The notes under the pieces are model-generated. The model had not been told where the DNA came from. It saw nothing but the letters and a program-made list of their open reading frames with translations, and did no database searches. A stretch of 64,000 bases of DNA. It comes from Melitaea cinxia (Eukaryota > Arthropoda > Insecta > Lepidoptera > Nymphalidae). The first letter of the stretch is position 1. Every line of letters begins with the position of its first letter. The position numbers and the translations under genes are program-made. The stretch is taken from contig NC_059398.1 in the NCBI RefSeq assembly GCF_905220565.1, positions 1,860,001 through 1,924,000 on the forward strand. Direction: 5' to 3'. Of the stretch, positions 57,397 through 64,000 are shown piece by piece.

Positions 57397-58264
57397 ATAA
57401 ATACAAAAAATGTAATACAATATTTGTTTTAATTTCTAGCTCTTCTCAGAACTGCAACAGAGGTGTTACGGTGCATAAAAGTGCGCCATCGATTGGCCCT
57501 TTAATTTTATTTAAGTTCAATAAAATATTGATATTTTTAGATAGAAATTATAAGTTTTAGATGTTAATTTATTTTATTAGATTACAATTTATTTGTAATA
57601 AATAGCTGTAAAAATATTCGAAGTTGGTCTGTGATAATTTGAATTTCGCATTTAGCTTGCGCTTAATTAAATTTTAATGAAACTATAAAATATATAATAG
57701 TTATGTAACAGCAAGAATATTATCAAATTATAGCCGTTTTTATTAAACAATCTCTTTTGATGTCTGAAAATGATAAACATAAGTAAACACTCTTTTATTA
57801 TACAGAAGAAAAACAGTGAAATTTGAACTGATTTCAACTATCTGTAATCAACAGAATCTTTACAAAAATCTTTTTTAATTACAGTTATATTTGTCTTATT
57901 GTCACGCCCAGAAATTATTAAAAAAAATATATCTAAATTTTCACAATAATACGGTAATCAACATTTTCTTTGTTAGACCACATTCATTTGTACGTAGTGC
58001 AGAATACTTTAGATTACTTTTCGCTTCTGTTGCTACATGAGAGAGCGGTAAATACGATGCGGTGGCATATTTTGTATACGCTAAGTAAATTAAAAGCCGT
58101 GCATGTGAATTTACTAAAAGCGAATTTTCGAGACTTGCAATTATAATTTTTTATATAATTATTGTATTAAATTAAATTACTTTTAACTCGACTCAATTTA
58201 GATATGTATAAGACAATAAATAAATTAGTTTACTCGTAATATACACAGTACGGAGTACCGTCTA
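57397..58264. other. AT-rich spacer
   Basis: Nothing coding or repetitive recognised; long A/T runs. Confidence 0.35.
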
Positions 58265-58800
58265 TTCTTAAGAAAGGCAACTTAATGCCTTCTTTGGTAT
58301 CGCAGGGGAACCCATTTACGGGTGATATTCAGGACGCCCGGGTAGGCAGTAGACCGTATGTCGGCTTCAGCACTTGGGGTGCAATACCGACCAAACCCCT
58401 GCGGGAGCCTTCAGCCGCTTTAATTGGAGAGTCCCGGATCTGCAGACAACAGGATCCCTCCAGCAACCGGCTGGCCTCGGCGAAAAGGCCAGACTTCTTC
58501 TCCATGAAGACTATCCAGCTCACCTCTGAACAATCCCGACGACGCTATGTCTAGCAGGACCGGATTCCCATCCCGGCCCTACACGAGCACAGCACCGTCA
58601 CTGGATGCGCATTAAGTAGCGCCTCCTACGCACCCCCGTTCGTCACCTGCGGACGGAGGCCTCGTCGGTGGCCTCCTCTCTCATCCGCTCGTCATTCTCC
58701 TTCTGGGACATTACTGTCTCGCAGAAGGAGACCATCACCGTCCAGGACTCGTCGTCGTCGAGCATCGCGGTGATGACGCAAGTTAATGTCTACGTTATAG
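58265..58800 (-). pseudogene. Non-LTR retrotransposon fragment, GC-rich
   Basis: GC-rich island in AT-rich surroundings. The minus strand near 58680-58770 reads AMLDDDESWTVMVSFCETVM and QKENDERMREE, similar in style to non-LTR polyprotein regions of Lepidoptera. Further left the frame is broken, though a 64-codon minus frame persists (58329-58523). No diagnostic endonuclease or reverse-transcriptase motif, so the class is uncertain. Confidence 0.45.
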
Positions 58801-59029
58801 GTACCTTACACTCTCCTAATATTAATATGTAGGTAAATATTTTTTTTAATCGAAAAAATAACCTGAAACAGTCTCTATTTATTCCACGTTCGGGAAAAGG
58901 TCTATCATCCGTATTGAAGCAGTTATGGAGATTCAATTTTCAAACTGTTCCAGTGCGGGTTGACGAATGAATCAGGTACTCAAAAAAGTTAATTCCAGGT
59001 CAAACAACAACCTAAATCGATAACTAAGC

Positions 59030-59245
59030 CGACTACCTCGGTTGCGCAGTTTGTAGTGACCCCGCTTTCTGCTCCTCAGGTTGTGGGTTCGATTCCCGCC
59101 CGAGTCCGGGTGTAATATTTGTATTTATATATGTATTATTTCCATGTATATTATTTATCAAAACAAAATTAGCCATAGTGTCGGCTGTTACCTATAACGC
59201 AAGCATTTAGTTGCATTACCTTAGGAACAGACGACCGTGTGTGTT
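59030..59245 (+). repeat. tRNA-derived SINE, best-preserved copy
   Basis: Head CCTCGGTTGCGCAGTTTGTA (A-box region) and B-box GGTTCGATTCC at 59086-59096, then CCGCCCGAGTCCGGGTGTAA. The body GTCGGCTGTTACCTATAACG and TAGGAACAGACGACCGTGTG is shared with 3170-3370 and 25735-25935. Confidence 0.8.
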
Positions 59246-59925
59246 TGTTATAGATATTTAGTATTATTTGTTGAATTCTTACGGCGGACATAGGAAGCTA
59301 ATAATTTATTTATTTACGACACAAACAATAATATTTACAGTTATTTGCTGTGTGTTGTTTTATTTAGAATTTGACACGGCATTGTAAAGGACAGTTTCAT
59401 CTAAGAAATAATTACTTTATCGAGCTATTTTAAATTTAAAATGCAAGTCAATCTAGACAACTTTAAGATGTTTATGTACTTACATAAATAAAAGATACAT
59501 TCCTTTCGAGAATTCCTTTTTTAATTATTTTGAATGAAATTAAAAACACATAACGCCATCATTACAAGGAAAGCCGTAAACGTCAAGTCGGGTAAAAACG
59601 CAAGACGAAACGTGCGTTAAATATAAATAGCATTAGACAAAATTGATGATATCTGTTTTAACTTAGCAATGTTGTTGTGATTCATGAATCATTCTAATGT
59701 TATATATCAATGTCTCCGTTCTACATTGAGTCTTGAAGCAAGGTGACTAAATTAATGAACTGGCATCCCGACCGGACTCCGCTGTATATAAGACTATTTA
59801 TCACAGAATCAAAGCAATTGTGTAGCTTGACGTTGATTTTACAACAAAATAGACTTATTATTGTTAATGATCAATTTCATTCTAATTTACTTTAAAATAG
59901 ATTACTTAATAATTGGTTGATGAAA
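59246..59925. other. AT-rich spacer
   Basis: No gene seen and no recognised repeat. Confidence 0.35.
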
Positions 59926-60046
59926 GAAAAGGCAGAAGTTTGAAATAATGCGTGACGAGAGCGTTACGAAAAATATGATCGGACGAGGTGAACGGTGCAG
60001 TAGAGAGAGGATATTTTCTTTCTCTGTTTCTCTCATAGCCGTTTCG
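59926..60046 (+). repeat. Diverged copy of the TGAAGTAAAACTTC MITE
   Basis: GCAGAAGTTTGAAATAATGC, ACGAGAGCGTTACGAAAAAT and GATCGGACGAGGTGAACGG match the interior of the 115-bp copy at 62267-62381 in reverse complement. Confidence 0.5.
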
Positions 60047-60314
60047 TATCATTAAAATTAATACGCTAAGGTTAAGATGTTTGTCTCCCTTTTTAGAAAA
60101 AAATAGCTTTACCGGCATCCACAACTAAAAAAATTATTATTAATTTTGCTTTTGTATGACAACTTTAATTTTGAAACAATTTCAACATGATTGACGGTCG
60201 ATAAATTTTACTGTTCAATTTCCAAGCAACTCACGTATAAATACTTTTTTGTAACTTTGTAAAGTGATAATTATTATACTTATTTAGTGCGAATTATTCA
60301 CACGGGTGTAGCTA

Positions 60315-60346
<32 letters not shown>

Positions 60347-60420
60347 TACAAGTTTATTTAGAATCGAGCTATTTAAAAAAACCTAGTGTACAAAACCGGG
60401 TGTAGCTAGTATCTAGGGCA
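60047..60420 (+). repeat. Helitron-like repeat, ATTAATACGCTAAGG family, copy 3
   Basis: ATTAATACGCTAAGGTTAAG, CACGTATAAATACTTTTTTG, a T run of about 25 (near 60315-60341) and a terminus GGGTGTAGCTAGTAT. It abuts the MITE copy on its left. Confidence 0.6.
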
Positions 60421-61236
60421 TAGTGCAGGCCTATTGTGCAGTCTTATTGCTAAAGAAGTTTTACTTCAGTCGTGTGGTCTAAAGCAGTCGTTTTTTAATA
60501 TTTTACATACATATTATCAAGACGTAATTTTATTTTTGAAGATGGCCCCCTTTCTTAGGAAAATTTATTTACGCTAATCTACCTTAATTAGGTACTTAAT
60601 AAAAGTCAATATCTATCAAATAATCATTTGCAAAGTCAATAAGTAGCGAGAACGCAGTCTAAACGTTAAAAATAACATCAAACACGAACAACTTGAACAA
60701 ATATCAATGTACTCACAATTTGTAAGCTCGTTGAGTATCGAGAGGAAATCGCACGGAAAGTGCGGAATTTACTAAAATATGTTACGTTTAGCTCGGAGCT
60801 CTGAGCGCGGCCCATCTGGAGATTTTTCTGCACATAATTGTACTTATATTTGATTTTGTTAAATCTTAACAGTTTATACAATACGGTACGACCCAAAATA
60901 AAAATATTTAAATTGGACACTTTTTTTAGTTTTCTGTGTGTATTAAAAATGTATATATATATTTGTTTGTATGTCCTTTATAGAATCGTAAACTATGCAT
61001 TTGATCATGCCATGATCTTCAGCAAAGTGTTGTGTATGAGCCAACAAAGATTTCTGAGTTGGTACGACCAAAAAAATATGCGTTGCAACGCGTGCAGGGT
61101 CCAGCTAGTGTATTATATTCAGTTTAAAATATTTGTGTGGTAAACATAGCACTAATTTGTTTTTCTCTAGCAGAATTTTCATTCCGAATTCAATGGAAGC
61201 TGTACATTAACTATATATAATAAGAATAAGAGTTTT
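60421..61236. other. Spacer with a Helitron-like 3' end
   Basis: 61079-61108 reads GCGTTGCAACGC then GTGCAGGGTCCAGCTAG and T, a palindromic hairpin followed by CTAG, as in Helitron termini. No gene was recognised in the rest. Confidence 0.4.
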
Positions 61237-61356
61237 TGAAGTTATACTTCTGTGGCGACATCTATCGCGCGAAATATGAACGAATGAAGTTAGCTAGTCA
61301 ACGAAGAAGAAGTTAGCAACGTGAAGTTAGCTAGCCAATAAAGTATAACTTTTTAT
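61237..61356. repeat. Small inverted-repeat element
   Basis: TGAAGTTATACTTCTGTGGC at the left and AAGTATAACTTTTT at the right are inverted copies. The interior repeats GAAGTTAGCTAG twice. A diverged relative of the TGAAGTAAAACTTC family. Confidence 0.5.
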
Positions 61357-62080
61357 GTGCGTACATAAGTACAAACACATTTTTTTTTTTTTTTTGTAAA
61401 ATGCGATCCAAATTTGCTATTAAGGCAAACTTATATACGGTTTTATTATGCAAAGAATGTGTTATTTTTTATTACAGAAATCGTAAGCTTAAGATGAAGG
61501 TAAACGTTGCTGAGCAAGATTATACACTAAAATCAAATAATCCAATCAATGTCCAAACTAAAACCTGTTGAATCCATCACGATGTGACACAGTGCGTCGA
61601 ATCAAATTAAGAACAAACAAGAAAAACCATACATTTCATATGAATCTCGGAATTACGCTTACATCGTGTCGTAGGAATGGGAGAAAATTTTGAGATGAGG
61701 CGCTCCGCTGCCTCTTTGAGCAAAATGCAAATAAAAGGACGGTTTCTGCAAAATCGTAAATCAAGCCACTCGGTCTGAACGCTCGCGAGGCTGATGTTCG
61801 TTATACCACGGCTGGTTCGACGAGGACGGCACGGTGCCCGAGTGTTTGAAGGTTGGTATGACTGCACATTGTCCCTCCACTCGAAAACTGTATTGTGCGC
61901 ATAGAGGTTCAATGGATAGACTAAAGCGACGTATTTAATCTATTCTTAGTTGAAATTCTTCGTTGAGGGTTAAGTTTATTTATTTTATTTTCCTTCTATA
62001 TTATTTATCTGTATTAAATCTGTTCTTAAGCAGTACGTTATCTATACATTTATACACACAAATAAAATTGAAGTGTCAGT
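61357..62080. other. Spacer with an unassigned moderate-GC block
   Basis: 61650-61910 is GC-richer and open on the minus strand (SLASVQTEWLDLRFCRNRPF) but no family is recognised. It may be a retroelement scrap. Confidence 0.3.
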
Positions 62081-62266
62081 TTGTAATATTAAAATAACCG
62101 CTTTTTACTAAATTAATATGTAGGTATTCCACCATATTAACATTTTTTACAATTTTTGTCTGTCTGTCAGACGTTTGTTCCGGTTAATATCTGCATCTAT
62201 TAGCATGTTCGTTGCTTGAAAGAATTAGATAATTTCACAAAAAAACGAGTATGTTTATTACATGAC

Positions 62267-62381
62267 TGAAGTAAAACTTCTTTAGCTCCATCTAACTGAT
62301 ATTTCCCTCTCAACTTCCATTCGCCTCGCCCGATCACACTTTTCGTAACGCTCTCGTCGTGCGTAAAAAAGTTTTACTTCA
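62267..62381. mobile_element. Complete 115-bp MITE with 18-bp inverted ends
   Basis: The left end TGAAGTAAAACTTCTTTAG and the right end TAAAAAAGTTTTACTTCA are inverted copies with one or two mismatches. The interior reads CTCTCAACTTCCATTCGCCT and GATCACACTTTTCGTAACG. No coding capacity. Fragments of the family are at 22784 and 59926. Confidence 0.7.
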
Positions 62382-62394
62382 ATAAAACCAAATC

Positions 62395-62541
62395 GCTTAA
62401 ACCGAATATAAAAATCATCATATCAAAAATTTCGATCCAGCTTGTATATCTTTCCATAGCTTAATTGGCTAGAGCGCCGACACGGTCAGTCGGAGACGCG
62501 GGTTCGAACCCCGCTGGAGCGGTCAATTTTTGATATGATAT
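62395..62541 (+). repeat. Mobile tRNA-like cassette with inverted flanks, copy 2
   Basis: Plus-strand copy of 36286-36426. Flank TCATCATATCAAAAATTTCG, tRNA-like body CCATAGCTTAATTGGCTAGA to GGGTTCGAACCCCGCTGGAG, then GGTCAATTTTTGATATGATA. The D, anticodon and T arms are the same as copy 1; the 5' acceptor strand is mutated (CTTTCCA). Confidence 0.7.
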
Positions 62542-62959
62542 TAAAAAATGTTCAAAAAACCAAATTATAAAAACAATTTTTTTCTTGCATGTAAATTTGC
62601 ATGTAAATGGTAGTGTATGAAAAATGCCTGCTTTTATGCATGTAAATTTGATTGCTACAAGTACACGGTTCGAAACAATATAATCTAATTATTACTTTAA
62701 CTGTCATTTAATCGTGCCTGATTACACAGTGGAACAAAACAGCCAGGTGATAGAATCGTGAACACTTATCAAAATATATATTCATGCCGAGAGAGCATTC
62801 GACTCACAAAGCTAAAAGCGATTACAGAAAATGCCTTCTAAAATATGTGGGTAACTTTTCTTTTATCCGAGTGAGTGTGAAAGAATGTGGACTTCAAACG
62901 TTTGCTATTTTTCCATTTTTTTTTATTTTGTTAATAAGAGCACACTACAGTACACTTAA

Positions 62960-63150
62960 CACTCACAACCGCTTTGGTCTATGGGTGCGAGTAATCGCCT
63001 AAAACACTGACGGTTTACGGGTTCGATTCCCGCCGGGGATAGATATGTACAAGTATGTCTGTTCGGTTTGGATGTCTGTCCTTGTGGGGCTCCCCACCGT
63101 GCCTCGAAGAACATGCTAAGCCGTTGGTCCCGTTTGTTATCACAAATACA
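62960..63150 (+). repeat. tRNA-derived SINE, plus copy
   Basis: B-box GGTTCGATTCC at 63020-63030 after a tRNA-like head. The body GGCTCCCCACCGTGCCTCGA corresponds to the inverted GAGGCACGGTGGGGAGACCC of the copy at 32820-33180. Confidence 0.7.
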
Positions 63151-63155
63151 GGATT

Positions 63156-63200
63156 TACACACACACACACACACACAAACACACCCACATATATATATAT

Positions 63201-63248
<48 letters not shown>
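63156..63248. repeat. (CA)n then (TA)n compound microsatellite
   Basis: About 30 bases of CA repeats then about 58 bases of mainly TA repeats, at the 3' end of the SINE above. Open frames across it encode only TH and IY repeats and are not genes. Confidence 0.9.
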
Positions 63249-63251
<3 letters not shown>

Positions 63252-63382
63252 TATTTATGTATATAGGTATTCCACCAAATTAACATTTTTTACGATTTTT
63301 GTCTGTCTGTCTGTTTGTTCTGATTAATATCTGTATCTACTAGCATGTTCGTTGCTTGAAAGAATTAGATAATTTCACAAAA

Positions 63383-63433
63383 ATATATATTATATATTTA
63401 TGTATATATATATACATATATATATATATATAC
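63383..63433. repeat. TA-rich microsatellite
   Basis: An imperfect (TA)n run interrupted by TTTATG and CATA. Confidence 0.8.
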
Positions 63434-63840
63434 AATATGCGTTTGTCTCGTTATAACTCGAGAATGGCTGGATCGATTAGTCATGATCTTGAAATATTTG
63501 TGAAAGTTCATGGAAGGTTTAAACTTTGAGAAACATAAATAATAAGTAACGGAAAATACTAAAAACGACAATTTAATCATCCAATAATAAATGTTCCCAG
63601 CTGTGAAACATCTGTTCAGTTCTTTGCTTAATGGCTTTTAGTTGTGTCAGTTTGACACATATCATTTCGCCAATGTCACGTGGGATGGAGAACACACGAC
63701 GGAGATTGTTATTATTTCGGTGGATTTGAGAATACAATTTAGTAAAATTTTGAAAATACACGAAAATAGTATGTATTTATTCACAATACTCTCAAAATGG
63801 ACAAAAATATAAAAATATTTATAAGTATATAACATTGTAC

Positions 63841-63842
<2 letters not shown>

Positions 63843-63895
<53 letters not shown>
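63843..63895. repeat. (TA)n microsatellite, about 52 bp
   Basis: A nearly pure TA run. The flanking DNA is AT-rich with no gene recognised up to the window end. Confidence 0.9.
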
Positions 63896-63897
<2 letters not shown>

Positions 63898-64000
63898 TGT
63901 AATATTTACAATTTAATTTTATTATATTTAATATATTTACATAAAAAGGAACACAGAGGACTAAACACAAACATTAATAAAGATTCAACATTTATAGGGC

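Noticed and set aside
59030..59120. Stand-alone tRNA gene at the B-box
   Set aside because: The anticodon arm and acceptor do not pair convincingly, and the body that follows is shared with two other copies, so it is a SINE head.
63055..63970. Open frames with IYIYIY and THTHTH
   Set aside because: Direct translations of TA and CA microsatellites.

Overview
The window looks like AT-rich, intron-rich insect nuclear DNA, most likely from a butterfly or moth. The coding exons are short and separated by introns with GT-AG borders. The intervening DNA is packed with repeat types typical of Lepidoptera: Helitron-like ends with CTAG, tRNA-headed SINEs, the non-LTR tail whose last codons read EAYVQQW, and small inverted-repeat elements. 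The species cannot be named from the sequence. No bacterial operons, CRISPR arrays or rRNA genes were seen. Layout: the minus strand at 2.8-4.8 kb holds the first three coding exons of a peroxisomal acyl-CoA oxidase of the ACOX3 type; its remaining exons lie beyond the left edge. From 5.4 to 9.4 kb is a large asymmetric inverted repeat whose long arm is a satellite-like array of about 364-bp monomers in dimers. From 10 to 20 kb there are SINEs, non-LTR remnants and a 961-bp palindromic DNA element with an 8-bp target duplication. A putative three-exon gene for a 47-residue secreted peptide lies at 20.26-21.12 kb. From 21 to 43 kb are more repeats, including a 1,991-bp PIF/Harbinger-like element carrying a dead hAT fragment. 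The plus strand from 43.0 to 51.5 kb carries six 3' coding exons of a B3GLCT-type beta-1,3-glucosyltransferase that ends in KDEL. From 51.5 to 64 kb there are further repeats, one possible small cysteine-containing secreted-peptide exon, and long TA microsatellites. The two firm genes are unrelated housekeeping functions: peroxisomal fatty-acid oxidation, and ER glucosylation of O-fucose on thrombospondin repeats. They do not form a system. The most striking structure is inside the glucosyltransferase gene: the end of the fifth recognised exon together with its 5' splice site is tandemly repeated. This gives 23 identical CCACCAG/GTGAGG donor contexts over 1.27 kb, and only the first donor keeps the reading frame. 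Exons for roughly the first 180 residues of this enzyme were not found.
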